From contig JBBSGB010000007.1 in NCBI GenBank assembly GCA_038254545.1, positions 55,828 to 119,827 of the forward strand: a stretch of 64,000 nt of DNA, read 5' to 3'. The position numbers were made by a program, and so were the translations under genes. How positions within the stretch are numbered: position 1 is the stretch's first letter; every line of letters starts with the position of its first letter. This document shows positions 32,121 through 40,922 of the stretch, piece by piece. Below the pieces are notes generated by a model. It was not told the DNA's origin. It worked only from the letters and a program-made list of their open reading frames with translations, and did no database searches. The DNA is from CAHJXF01 sp038254545. GTDB lineage: Bacteria; Pseudomonadota; Gammaproteobacteria; Burkholderiales; Burkholderiaceae_D.

Positions 32121-34808
32121 ATGCACGCCGTGAAGCCTACCCAGACGTGCCGTGACGGCATGGCCGATCTGCGCGGGTGGATCGCCGACGCAGCGACCGC
32201 ATGCGCGCGTTTTCCGCTCGCGACGATCTCGATCGCCGCTGCCTTGACGCTGGTCGCGCTGGTCTATGTCGTCCACAATTTCGCGATCAACACCGACAGC
32301 GCCAAGCTGATCTCGTCGCGTGTTCCATGGCGCGAACGCAGCGCGATATTCGATGCGGCATTCCCGCAGCGGTCCGATCTGATTGCGATCGTTGTCGATG
32401 GTGCAACGCCCGAGATCGCCGAGCGCGCGAGCGCCTTGCTGACCGAGCAACTGGCGGCGCGCAGCGACCTGATGCATCACGTGGACCGTCCGGATGGCGG
32501 CCCGTTCTTCGAGCGCAACGGCTTGCTCTTCCTGAGCGTCGACGAGGTGTCAAAGACCACTGAGCAACTAGTGGCCGCGCAAGCAGTCATCGGCACGCTC
32601 GCGGCCGATCCCAGCGTGCGTGGCCTGATGCACACGCTGCAGCTTGCGCTCGAAGGCGTGCGGCGCGGCGAAACGACGCTCGACGCATTGCGACCCGGCT
32701 TGACGTCGCTTGCCGCCACGCTCGAGAGCGTCGAGAAAGATCGTCCGAAGCCGTTGTCGTGGCGAACGATGCTCAACGGACGCACGGCCGGGTCGACAAC
32801 CGATGCACGCGAGCTTCGCCGTTTCATCCTCGTGCAGCCCGTCCTCGATTTCACTGCGCTCAAGCCCGGCGAGCGCGCCACGCGCCATATCCGCGAGGTC
32901 GCACGCGCGTCGGGACTCGACGCCAAGCACGGCGTGCGGATCCGTTTGACCGGCAACGTGCCGATGGCCGATGAGGAGTTCGGAACGCTCGAGGAACATG
33001 CCGGCCTCAATGTGTCGGTGATGTTGCTCGCGTTGCTGGCGATGCTTTGGCTCGCGGTGCGGTCGGTTCGCGCGATGGTCGCGATCGTTGCGTGCCTGAT
33101 CGTCGGTCTCGCAGTGAGCGCGGCGCTGGGCCTCTGGATCTACGGCAGCTTCAACCTGATCTCGGTGGCCTTCGCAGTGCTGTTCGTAGGGCTGGGCGTG
33201 GACTTCGGCATCCAATACGCGGTTGCCTATCGAGCGACCGCACGCCTCGAAAAGGACCGCGTGATGGCGCTTCGCAGAGCGACGCTCGATGTCGGCGGAT
33301 CGCTCGCGCTGGCGGCGTTCGGTATCGCGTTGGGCTTCTTCGCATTCGAGCCGACCGACTATGTCGGCGTATCGGAGCTCGGTGTCATCGCAGGCATCGG
33401 CATGTTGATCGCGTTCCTGGCGAGCGTCACGCTGCTGCCGGCGTTATTGCGACTCTTCCGCGTGAGTGGCATGCCCGCGGGCATGGGGTTCGCCGGACTC
33501 GCGCGCGTCGATCGTCAGCTCGTGTTGCGCCGCCGAGGCGTGCTGATCGGCGCGGGCATTGCGGCCGTTGCAAGCATCGCGTTGCTACCCTTCGTCCGCT
33601 TCGATTTCGATCCGCTGCATCTGCGCAGCAGCGAGACCGAAGCGGTGGCAACCCTGATGGACCTCGCTCGCAATCCACAGACGACGCCCAACACGATCGA
33701 TGTGCTTGCGCCTTCGCTCGCCGCGGCGACGGCGCTCGGCGACAAACTGTCGGCCCTGACGGAGGTGTCGCAGGTGCTGACCTTGGCGAGCTTTGTGCCT
33801 CGCGATCAGGAGCCGAAGCTCGCGCTGATCGCCGATGCCGCACTGTTGCTCGAGCCGACGCTCAACCCGACGGCTGTTCAGCCGGCGCCCAGCGACGACG
33901 AAACCGCGCAGGCGATGCGCGATGCCGCGCATGCGTTGCAGCAGGCAGCAACGACCGATCCCGCAAGCCCGGCTGCCGCCGAGGCAAACCGCGTGGCAAG
34001 CGCGCTCGATCAGCTCGCTTCGCGACCTGCGCGTCGGCGCCAGGCGCTGGAGGAAGCGTTGATCCCCGGCCTGCGGACCCTGCTTGCGCAGCTACGCTCT
34101 TCGCTACAGGCCGCGCCGGTGTCGGTCGCCACGCTGCCGCCTACTCTCGTTGCCGACTGGATCGCGCGAGACGGCCGGGCGCGGATCGAGGTCTTTCCGC
34201 GCGACGCGATGGGCGGCGCGGACAGCGCACATTCAACCGGCGCGAATGCCGACGAAGCAGAAAACCTGCGGCGTTTCATTGAAGCCGTGCGCCACGTAGC
34301 CCCCGAGGCGACCGGTGCGCCCGTGTCGATACAGGAGTCGGCGCGAACCATCGTGCATGCATTCATCGAGGCGGGGGTGCTGGCGCTTCTCGCCATCACC
34401 GTGTTGCTGGTGGTGGTCCTGCGGCGCACGCGTGACGTGCTGATCACGCTGGCATCACTGCTGCTGGGTGGGCTCGTAACGCTGGCTTTCTGCGTAGTGC
34501 TGCGAATACCGCTGAACTACGAAAATATCATCGCGTTGCCGCTTCTGTTCGGCATCGGGGTCGCGTTCAACATCTATTTCGTGATCGCGTGGCGCCGCGG
34601 CGTGCGCGACCTGTTGCAGACGAGCCTCGCCCGCGCCGTGATCTTCAGCGCATTGACCACCGGCACCGCGTTCGGAAGCCTGTGGCTTTCGAGCCATCCC
34701 GGAACGGCGAGCATGGGCAAGCTGCTGGCGCTGTCGCTCGCCTGCACCTTGGCCGCCGCGTTGTTCGTGCTGCCGGCGCTGCTTGGGCCTCCGGATCGCG
34801 GCGCTTAG
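32121..34808 (+). CDS. hpnN: hopanoid transporter HpnN (RND/MMPL-like)
   Basis: HpnN is an inner-membrane RND-like protein that moves hopanoids toward the outer membrane in other bacteria. The 895-residue protein has one N-terminal helix (residues 32-52), a periplasmic domain of about 230 residues, and a first membrane block around 295-450 with GLGVDFGIQYAVAYRATA. A second periplasmic domain follows, then a C-terminal block (about 755-890) with GIGVAFNIYFVIAWRRG. It starts at ATG 32121, divergent from ispH copy 2. The next gene follows after only 10 bases, placing hpnN at the head of the phosphonolipid-type operon. Confidence 0.94.
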   Translation: MHAVKPTQTCRDGMADLRGWIADAATACARFPLATISIAAALTLVALVYVVHNFAINTDSAKLISSRVPWRERSAIFDAAFPQRSDLIAIVVDGATPEIAERASALLTEQLAARSDLMHHVDRPDGGPFFERNGLLFLSVDEVSKTTEQLVAAQAVIGTLAADPSVRGLMHTLQLALEGVRRGETTLDALRPGLTSLAATLESVEKDRPKPLSWRTMLNGRTAGSTTDARELRRFILVQPVLDFTALKPGERATRHIREVARASGLDAKHGVRIRLTGNVPMADEEFGTLEEHAGLNVSVMLLALLAMLWLAVRSVRAMVAIVACLIVGLAVSAALGLWIYGSFNLISVAFAVLFVGLGVDFGIQYAVAYRATARLEKDRVMALRRATLDVGGSLALAAFGIALGFFAFEPTDYVGVSELGVIAGIGMLIAFLASVTLLPALLRLFRVSGMPAGMGFAGLARVDRQLVLRRRGVLIGAGIAAVASIALLPFVRFDFDPLHLRSSETEAVATLMDLARNPQTTPNTIDVLAPSLAAATALGDKLSALTEVSQVLTLASFVPRDQEPKLALIADAALLLEPTLNPTAVQPAPSDDETAQAMRDAAHALQQAATTDPASPAAAEANRVASALDQLASRPARRRQALEEALIPGLRTLLAQLRSSLQAAPVSVATLPPTLVADWIARDGRARIEVFPRDAMGGADSAHSTGANADEAENLRRFIEAVRHVAPEATGAPVSIQESARTIVHAFIEAGVLALLAITVLLVVVLRRTRDVLITLASLLLGGLVTLAFCVVLRIPLNYENIIALPLLFGIGVAFNIYFVIAWRRGVRDLLQTSLARAVIFSALTTGTAFGSLWLSSHPGTASMGKLLALSLACTLAAALFVLPALLGPPDRGA

Positions 34809-34818
34809 AATCCGCGTG

Positions 34819-35508
34819 ATGGACAACCGCCCGATGATCGCTCCGGCCCCTGCACTGCCGCGCACCTGGGACGCCCGTCTCGCGCAACGGCTGGTGACGC
34901 CGCTCAAGGACACCTGGGTCACGCCGAATCACCTGACGACTCTCAGGCTGATGATCGGCCTCGTCGGAGCCGGATGCCTGGCGCGCGGCGGCTTTGGATG
35001 GGCGAATGCCGGTGCGTTCCTGATCGTCCTGTCGAACTTCGTCGATCACACCGACGGCGAACTGGCCCGCATCAGCGGCAAGTCGAGCTTGACCGGTCAC
35101 ATCTACGACCTGGCGAGCGACGCGCTGATCACCGTCCTGCTCTTCACCTGCATGGGCGCGGGCCTCGCAGATCAGGCGCGAGAGACGACCATGTCACCGA
35201 CGGTGCTCGGCCTCATCGCCGGTGTCGCCGTCGCCGTGATCTTCTTCCTGCGAATGCGGATCGAATCTCTCGCAGGAAAGGCGGGAACGACGCAGTCGTC
35301 CATCGCTGGCTTCGAGACCGAAGACGTGCTGTATCTGCTCCCGCTCGTGACACTCAGCGATACCACCGCTTCCTTCCTGACTGCCGCCGCGATCGGAGCG
35401 CCACTGTTCATGCTGTGGGTGATCGTCGACTATCGGCGCGTTGTTCGGCGAGTCGTTCGACATACGCGGCCAGTGCCGGACCCCACCGAACCCAAGGCAT
35501 CACGATGA
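34819..35508 (+). CDS. CDP-alcohol phosphatidyltransferase family enzyme, possible aminoethylphosphonate-lipid transferase
   Basis: This 229-residue integral membrane enzyme has the full CDP-alcohol phosphotransferase signature D79-G-x2-A-R-x8-G93-x3-D97-x3-D101. Such enzymes transfer a phospho- or phosphono-alcohol headgroup between CMP and a lipid. Helices lie near 43-72, 105-130, 135-155 and 190-220. It sits in an operon that makes 2-aminoethylphosphonate and contains nucleotidyltransferases. I infer that it uses CDP-aminoethylphosphonate to make a phosphonolipid, with diacylglycerol or a hopanoid alcohol as possible acceptor. A conventional phospholipid role cannot be excluded. It overlaps the next gene by 4 bases. 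Confidence 0.85.
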   Translation: MDNRPMIAPAPALPRTWDARLAQRLVTPLKDTWVTPNHLTTLRLMIGLVGAGCLARGGFGWANAGAFLIVLSNFVDHTDGELARISGKSSLTGHIYDLASDALITVLLFTCMGAGLADQARETTMSPTVLGLIAGVAVAVIFFLRMRIESLAGKAGTTQSSIAGFETEDVLYLLPLVTLSDTTASFLTAAAIGAPLFMLWVIVDYRRVVRRVVRHTRPVPDPTEPKASR

Positions 35509-36251
35509 TTGCGCATACCGACGAAGACCTCGCGATCGCCGTCGCTGCGTCCGCGGGTCGTCTCGATCATGACCGGCTGCGCGCCGACTTCGAGCGCAAG
35601 GGCGCATTCATTTACCTGAACGAATTCCTGCCATCCGAAGTGACGTCCGAGTTGGCCACAAACGCCCGGGCGTTGCTCGCCGAAGTCAACCGCAATTACC
35701 TTCCGGGCCACAAGCAGGGCGGCAGCGTCAGTCGCCACACGATCGATCGTCTCGCGCCGGCCATCGCGCAACTCTATAGCTCCAGGGCGTTGATCGGCGC
35801 GCTCGAGCGAATCTGCGGCGATACGCTGCTCGCGTGTCCGGGCAACGATCCGCACGCATACGCGCTGTACTACTACACGCGTCCCGGGGACCACATCGGC
35901 TGGCACTTCGACACGTCGTATTACGACGGGCGCCGCTATACCTTGCTGTTCGGCGTGATCGACGAGTCATCGTGCCGGCTCGACTACGAATTGCACACGC
36001 GAGAACCGCACGTGCAGAAAGAATCCGGCTCCGTGAAGATCGCGCCAGGCGGCCTTGCGTTCTTCGACGGCGACAAGCTGCGCCATCGCATCACGCCGCT
36101 GGCTGCGAACGAATTGCGCGTTTCTCTGACTTTCGAGTACGTCACCGATCCGGGCATGCGGCCGTGGTGGCGCTTCATTTCGAACATGAAGGACGCGGTT
36201 GCATATTTCGGTTTCCGGCAGTTGATTCGCGCCCGCAAAGGCAGCGCATGA
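35505..36251 (+). CDS. putative 2-oxoglutarate/Fe(II)-dependent oxygenase
   Basis: The 248-residue soluble protein shows a double-stranded beta-helix pattern with a plausible facial triad, H134-x-D136 (WHFDTS) and H194 (KLRHRITPL). R205 (NELRVSL) is a candidate 2-oxoglutarate ligand. YYYTRPGDHIGWHFD precedes the triad as in hydroxylases of this superfamily. It overlaps both neighbours by 4 bases (ATGA), between the phosphatidyltransferase and hpnL. A reasonable guess is hydroxylation of the aminoethylphosphonate group (1-hydroxy forms are known in some bacterial lipids) or of a lipid or hopanoid chain. No specific family was recognised. Confidence 0.7.
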   Translation: MIAHTDEDLAIAVAASAGRLDHDRLRADFERKGAFIYLNEFLPSEVTSELATNARALLAEVNRNYLPGHKQGGSVSRHTIDRLAPAIAQLYSSRALIGALERICGDTLLACPGNDPHAYALYYYTRPGDHIGWHFDTSYYDGRRYTLLFGVIDESSCRLDYELHTREPHVQKESGSVKIAPGGLAFFDGDKLRHRITPLAANELRVSLTFEYVTDPGMRPWWRFISNMKDAVAYFGFRQLIRARKGSA

Positions 36252-37249
36252 ACCGCGCAGCGCTGATCCTGCTTTCGATCGGCGCAGCCCTCTTCATTGC
36301 GCTGCTGGCGTGGCAGGGTTTCGGGTCGGTTGCGGCTACGCTGATCGGCGCGGGTTGGGGGCTCGCAATCGTCGCGGCGTTTCATCTGCTGCCGCTCGCG
36401 TTCGATGCGGGCGCAATCGTCGTGCTGTTCGATCGGCGCAGTGCGCGCGTTTCGATGCGCGATGCACTGCTTGCGCGCTGGACCGGCGAATCGGTCAACA
36501 GCCTGTTGCCCGCGGGACAGATCGGCGGTCCGGTAGCGATGGCGCGCCAGCTCGCGCAGCGCGGCGCACCGATGCGCGATGCGGCGGCGGCAATCACCGT
36601 CAGCACGACGATGCAGGTGCTTGCGCAGGTCGTGTTCGCATTGTTCGGGCTCGCGCTGTTCAGTGCAAACGCGACCCACGGCGCGCTTGAGGCATTGAGC
36701 ACGCCGGCGCTGATCGTGACCGCTGCTCTTTTGCTTCTCGTCGTTGCCTTTCATTGGGCCCAGCGACGCGGCTTGTTCGGCGGCATCCTGCGACTGACGT
36801 CCAAAGCATTCGGGCAGCGCGACTGGTCCGCGCTGACGACGCGTGCCGATGCCGTCGACACGGCGGTTCGCGCGCTGTATCGCAATCGCCGCCGAGTCGC
36901 CGCAACCTTTGCGCTCAGTCTCGCCGGCTGGCTGGTCGGTACCGGTGAAGTCTGGCTCGCGCTGAAGTTTCTCGGACACCCGGTCGACTGGTTCGATGCT
37001 CTGCTGCTCGAGAGCATCGGGCAGGCGATTCGCGGCGCGGCCTTCGCGATCCCCGGCGCACTCGGCGCGCAGGAAGGCGGATACCTGCTGCTTGCGCCGC
37101 TCGTCGGCCTGCCGCCGGACGCTGCGCTCGCGTTGTCGCTTGCCAAGCGGGCGCGCGAACTCGCGCTCGGCCTGCCCGGCATCGTCTATCTCTACACAAT
37201 CGAGCGAAAATGGCGGCGGCGCGCGCTACCGCTGCCGGTCACCGATTGA
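36248..37249 (+). CDS. hpnL: hopanoid-associated membrane protein HpnL
   Basis: This 333-residue membrane protein of the lysylphosphatidylglycerol synthase TM/UPF0104 fold, which in hopanoid clusters is called HpnL, has about eight helices. Conserved parts are LLARWTGESVNSLLPAGQIGG near residues 75-95, and EVWLALKFLGHPVDW and ESIGQAIRGAAFAIPGALGAQEGGY further on. The fold is shared by lipid flippases and the MprF membrane domain, so lipid translocation is plausible but unproven. It overlaps the oxygenase gene by 4 bases. The nucleotidyltransferase gene follows after 27 bases. Confidence 0.88.
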   Translation: MNRAALILLSIGAALFIALLAWQGFGSVAATLIGAGWGLAIVAAFHLLPLAFDAGAIVVLFDRRSARVSMRDALLARWTGESVNSLLPAGQIGGPVAMARQLAQRGAPMRDAAAAITVSTTMQVLAQVVFALFGLALFSANATHGALEALSTPALIVTAALLLLVVAFHWAQRRGLFGGILRLTSKAFGQRDWSALTTRADAVDTAVRALYRNRRRVAATFALSLAGWLVGTGEVWLALKFLGHPVDWFDALLLESIGQAIRGAAFAIPGALGAQEGGYLLLAPLVGLPPDAALALSLAKRARELALGLPGIVYLYTIERKWRRRALPLPVTD

Positions 37250-37276
37250 CCGACGCTACCTCCACGTGAAAGACCA

Positions 37277-38062
37277 ATGCGAGCCATCATCCTTGCCGCG
37301 GGCCGGGGCCTGCGACTTCAGCAGCCACTCGATGAACAATTCCCCAAGTGCCTGCTGCGCTTTCACGGCACGACCTTGCTCGAGCGGCATCTGCGGATGC
37401 TCGACGCAGCGGACGTGAACGAGGTCGTACTGGCGCTCGGCTTCCAGCCAGAGAAGGTCGAAGCCGAACTGGACGGCATCGCATGTCGTGCGCAGGTCGA
37501 GATCGTGATCAATCCGCGATACGACCTCGGCAGCGTGCTCACTGTGCATACCGTCGCGGAGGCACTGACCCGCGGTGGCGATGTGCTGCTGATGGACGCG
37601 GATGTGCTCTACGACGAGCGCATCCTGCTCGCACTGTTGGCAGGTGACCACGTCGATCGTTTGCTGATCGATCGCCACTTCGAAGCGGGCGACGAACCCG
37701 TCAAGGTCTGCGTGAAGAATGGAATGACGGTCGAGTTTCGCAAGCAGGTCGCGGCGGGGCTCGCATACGACACGATCGGCGAGTCGGTCGGCCTCTTCCG
37801 CTTTCGCGAGGAGTCCGCGCGCCGCTTCGCCGAAATCGTCGCGGCGTATGCCGACGGGGGCCGGTCGCACATGCCGCACGAAGAAGCCGTGCGCGATCTG
37901 CTGCTCGAAGGCGATCATGAATTCGATATCGCCGACGTGACGGGCGCGCCGTGGATCGAAATCGACTTCCCTGATGACGTCGCCCGCGCCGAGCGCGAAG
38001 TGCTGCCGTTGATGCAGCCGCTGGGAGCGAGGCGGGAAGCAACACAGGGGCGACTCCGATGA
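37277..38062 (+). CDS. nucleotidyltransferase (sugar-/phosphocholine-cytidylyltransferase type)
   Basis: This 261-residue enzyme has the GT-A nucleotidyltransferase signature RAIILAAGRGLRLQ at the N-terminus, FPKCLLRFHGTTLLERHL, and the metal-binding LLMDADVLYDE near residues 94-104. It resembles CTP:phosphocholine/aminoethylphosphonate cytidylyltransferases more than sugar-specific enzymes. Directly upstream of PEP mutase, it probably activates 2-aminoethylphosphonate as the CMP derivative (inference from context, by analogy to PntC). It overlaps the next gene by 4 bases. Confidence 0.82.
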   Translation: MRAIILAAGRGLRLQQPLDEQFPKCLLRFHGTTLLERHLRMLDAADVNEVVLALGFQPEKVEAELDGIACRAQVEIVINPRYDLGSVLTVHTVAEALTRGGDVLLMDADVLYDERILLALLAGDHVDRLLIDRHFEAGDEPVKVCVKNGMTVEFRKQVAAGLAYDTIGESVGLFRFREESARRFAEIVAAYADGGRSHMPHEEAVRDLLLEGDHEFDIADVTGAPWIEIDFPDDVARAEREVLPLMQPLGARREATQGRLR

Positions 38063-39750
38063 ACGCGCGCGAGCCCGCATCGTTGCCCCTCTCGCGCAGC
38101 GCGCGCCTGCGGCAGATGCTGGTTGGCGATCAACTCGAATTCCTGATGGAGGCGCATAACGGCCTGTCGGCGCGGATCGTGCGCGAAGCGGGCTTTCGCG
38201 GCATCTGGGCGTCGGGGCTGGCCATCGCGGCGCAATACGGGGTGCGCGACAACAACGAAGCAAGCTGGACGCAGGTTGTCGATACGCTCGAGTTCATGGT
38301 CGATGCGAGTGACCTGCCGATCCTGCTCGACGGCGACACCGGCTACGGCAACTTCAACAACGTGCGTCGCCTCGTGAGAAAGCTCGAGCAGCGCGGCATC
38401 GCGGGCGTCTGCATCGAGGACAAGCAGTTTCCGAAGACCAACAGCTTCATCGCCGGCGAGCGCCAGCCGCTCGCCGAGATCGACGAATTCTGCGGAAAGA
38501 TCAAGGCGGCGAAGAACTCGCAGAACGACGAGTACTTCTCGATCGTCGCGCGCGTGGAAGCGCTGATCGCGGGGTGGGGCATGGACGAGGCGCTGCGCCG
38601 CGCGGAGGCCTATCGTCAAGCCGGCGCGGACGCGATCCTGATTCACAGTAAGCTGTCGCGGCCCGACGAGATCCTCGCGTTCGCGCGAGAATGGGACGGC
38701 CGCGGTCCGCTCGTGATCGTCCCGACCAAGTATTACAGCACGCCGACCGACGTGTTTCGCAAGGGTGGCATCAGCGTCGTGATCTGGGCCAATCACCTGA
38801 TCCGCGCTGCGGCCGCGTCGATGCAGGCGGTTGCAAGGGAGATTCACGACGGCGAAACGGTCGTCAATATCGAGGAGCGCATCGCGCGCGTCGACGAGAT
38901 ATTCCGCTTGCAGGACGCCGACGAGTACGCGGTGGCCGAGCGTCTCTACCTCTCGTCGTCGCGCGCGGCGAGTGCAGCGGTGGTGCTCGCTGCCAGCCGC
39001 GGGGCGGGACTCGAAGCGGTGACGAAAGAGCGCCCCAAGGCGATGCTGCCGATCGCCGGCAAGCCATTGTTGCGGAGGCTGGTCGATGCGTTCAAGCAGC
39101 AGGGCATCAACGACATCACGGTGGTCGGCGGCTATCGCGCCGACGCGATCGATACGACCGGCGTGAAGCTGATCGTCAACCAGCGGCATCAAGTGACCGG
39201 CGAGCTGGCATCGCTCGCCTGTGCTGCCGGCGCCTTGCAGAGCGATACCGTGATCTCGTACGGCGACCTGCTGTTTCGCAGCTACATCCTGCGCGACCTG
39301 GTCGAAAGCGAAGCGGTGTTCAGCGTCGTGGTCGATTCGTCACACACGCATCCGTCGAACCAGAGCGTGCGCGACTTCGCGTATTGCTCGGCATCTGACG
39401 ATCGAGACCTGTTCGGACAGAAGGTGTCGCTGCGCCATGTTTCGAGCGAGACGGTGCGAGACGGAACACCCCCGCACGGCTGCTGGATCGGGCTTCTGCA
39501 CGCGCGCGGCGCCGGGATGGAACGCCTGCAGGAAACACTTGTCGCGATGCGCACGCGACCCGACTTCGATGCGCTCGATATGCCCGCATTGCTGAACGCG
39601 TTGATCGATGCGGGCGAGACCATCGAGGTCCAATACGTGCATGGTCATTGGCGCGGTGTGAACGATCTCGAGGACTTTCGCCGTGCAGGAGACTTCGCAC
39701 ATGCGCAGAGCCCGCTGGCGCCCGGTGATCCGGGTCACGAGGCGAAATGA
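38059..39750 (+). CDS. aepX: phosphoenolpyruvate mutase fused to a nucleotidyltransferase domain
   Basis: PEP mutase forms the C-P bond, converting phosphoenolpyruvate to phosphonopyruvate, the first step of nearly all phosphonate synthesis. In the 563-residue protein, residues 15-295 are the mutase domain, with LLDGDTGYGN (90-98) and the diagnostic E120-D-K-x3-K126-x-N128-S active-site loop, which separates it from isocitrate lyase-type relatives. From about residue 308 a second domain resembles nucleotidyltransferases, but its first motif is degraded (LAASRGAGLEAV rather than AAGxGxR). PKAMLPIAGKPLLRRL and SYGDLLFRS remain. It overlaps both neighbours by 4 bases. Confidence 0.94.
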   Translation: MNAREPASLPLSRSARLRQMLVGDQLEFLMEAHNGLSARIVREAGFRGIWASGLAIAAQYGVRDNNEASWTQVVDTLEFMVDASDLPILLDGDTGYGNFNNVRRLVRKLEQRGIAGVCIEDKQFPKTNSFIAGERQPLAEIDEFCGKIKAAKNSQNDEYFSIVARVEALIAGWGMDEALRRAEAYRQAGADAILIHSKLSRPDEILAFAREWDGRGPLVIVPTKYYSTPTDVFRKGGISVVIWANHLIRAAAASMQAVAREIHDGETVVNIEERIARVDEIFRLQDADEYAVAERLYLSSSRAASAAVVLAASRGAGLEAVTKERPKAMLPIAGKPLLRRLVDAFKQQGINDITVVGGYRADAIDTTGVKLIVNQRHQVTGELASLACAAGALQSDTVISYGDLLFRSYILRDLVESEAVFSVVVDSSHTHPSNQSVRDFAYCSASDDRDLFGQKVSLRHVSSETVRDGTPPHGCWIGLLHARGAGMERLQETLVAMRTRPDFDALDMPALLNALIDAGETIEVQYVHGHWRGVNDLEDFRRAGDFAHAQSPLAPGDPGHEAK

Positions 39751-40922
39751 CGATCGATGCCGCGCAGTTCGTCGAAGCGGCCCGGGCTCGTGGCTTCGAC
39801 TGGTATGCGGGCGTGCCGTGTTCGTATCTCACGCCGTTCATCAACTACGTGCTGCAGGACGCTTCGCTGCACTACATTTCTTCAGCGAACGAAGGCGATG
39901 CGGTCGCGGTGATCGCGGGGGTGACGCTCGGCGGCGGTGGCCGGCGCGGCGTTGCGATGATGCAGAACTCGGGGCTGGGCAACGCGGTGAGTCCGTTGAC
40001 GTCCCTCACTTGGACGTTTCGGCTGCCGCAATTGCTGATCGTCACATGGCGGGGTCAACCCGGCGTGCCCGATGAGCCGCAGCACGCGCTGATGGGACCG
40101 ATCACGCCCGCGCTACTCGACACCATGGAGATCCCGTGGGAGACCTTCCCCACCGATGCGGATGCCATCGGACCAGCTCTCGACCGTGCGGTCGAACACA
40201 TGGAAGCGACCGGTCGGCCGTATGCGTTGGTCATGCAGAAAGGAAGCGTCGCGCCGTATCGGTTGAAGCAGGACGCCGCTTTCGCGTCACTATCGTCGTG
40301 CGTGGTTCGCTCTCAAGTGCGCGGCGTTGCGTCGCATGCATTGCCTAGCCGTCGCGCCGCATTGGAGCGCGTCATTGCGCATACCCCGCTCGATTCGACC
40401 GTGGTGCTGGCGTCCACAGGATTTTGCGGCCGCGAGCTCTGTGCTCTGGCCGATCGACCGAACCAGTTGTACATGGTCGGCTCGATGGGATGCGTCACCT
40501 CGCTGGCGCTGGGCCTTGCGCTGGCGCGACCCGACCTTGGCGTGGTTGCGCTTGATGGCGACGGCGCGGGCTTGATGCGCATGGGCGCGTTCGCCACACT
40601 CGGCGCCTACGGCCCGGCCAACCTGACGCATGTGTTGCTCGACAACGGCGCGCACGACTCGACCGGTGGGCAGGCGACGGTATCGGCGAATGTGTCGTTC
40701 GCTGCGATCGCCGCGGCCTGTGGTTATGCGTCGGCGATCGAAGGCGACGATGCGGAGATTCTCGACGAGCTCTTCTCGTCGCCGGTGCTCGACGGACCGC
40801 GCTTTGCGCGGCTGGCGATCCGATGCGGCACGCCGCTCGATCTGCCACGCCCCGGCCTCGCTCCGGCCGCGGTGAGGACGCGGCTGATGCAGCACGTCGG
40901 CTCGGGCCCGAAGGTTATTTGA
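39747..40922 (+). CDS. aepY: phosphonopyruvate decarboxylase
   Basis: This thiamine-diphosphate enzyme turns phosphonopyruvate into phosphonoacetaldehyde and pulls the unfavourable mutase step forward. The 391-residue protein shows the N-terminal GVPCSYLTPFINYVL with ANEGDAVAVIAG (catalytic Glu). The ThDP motif is ALDGDGAGLMRMGAFATLG, followed by VLLDNGAHDSTGGQATVS. This is the single-chain form. It overlaps aepX by 4 bases and shares one base with the aminotransferase start (TGATG), indicating translational coupling. Confidence 0.95.
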   Translation: MTIDAAQFVEAARARGFDWYAGVPCSYLTPFINYVLQDASLHYISSANEGDAVAVIAGVTLGGGGRRGVAMMQNSGLGNAVSPLTSLTWTFRLPQLLIVTWRGQPGVPDEPQHALMGPITPALLDTMEIPWETFPTDADAIGPALDRAVEHMEATGRPYALVMQKGSVAPYRLKQDAAFASLSSCVVRSQVRGVASHALPSRRAALERVIAHTPLDSTVVLASTGFCGRELCALADRPNQLYMVGSMGCVTSLALGLALARPDLGVVALDGDGAGLMRMGAFATLGAYGPANLTHVLLDNGAHDSTGGQATVSANVSFAAIAAACGYASAIEGDDAEILDELFSSPVLDGPRFARLAIRCGTPLDLPRPGLAPAAVRTRLMQHVGSGPKVI

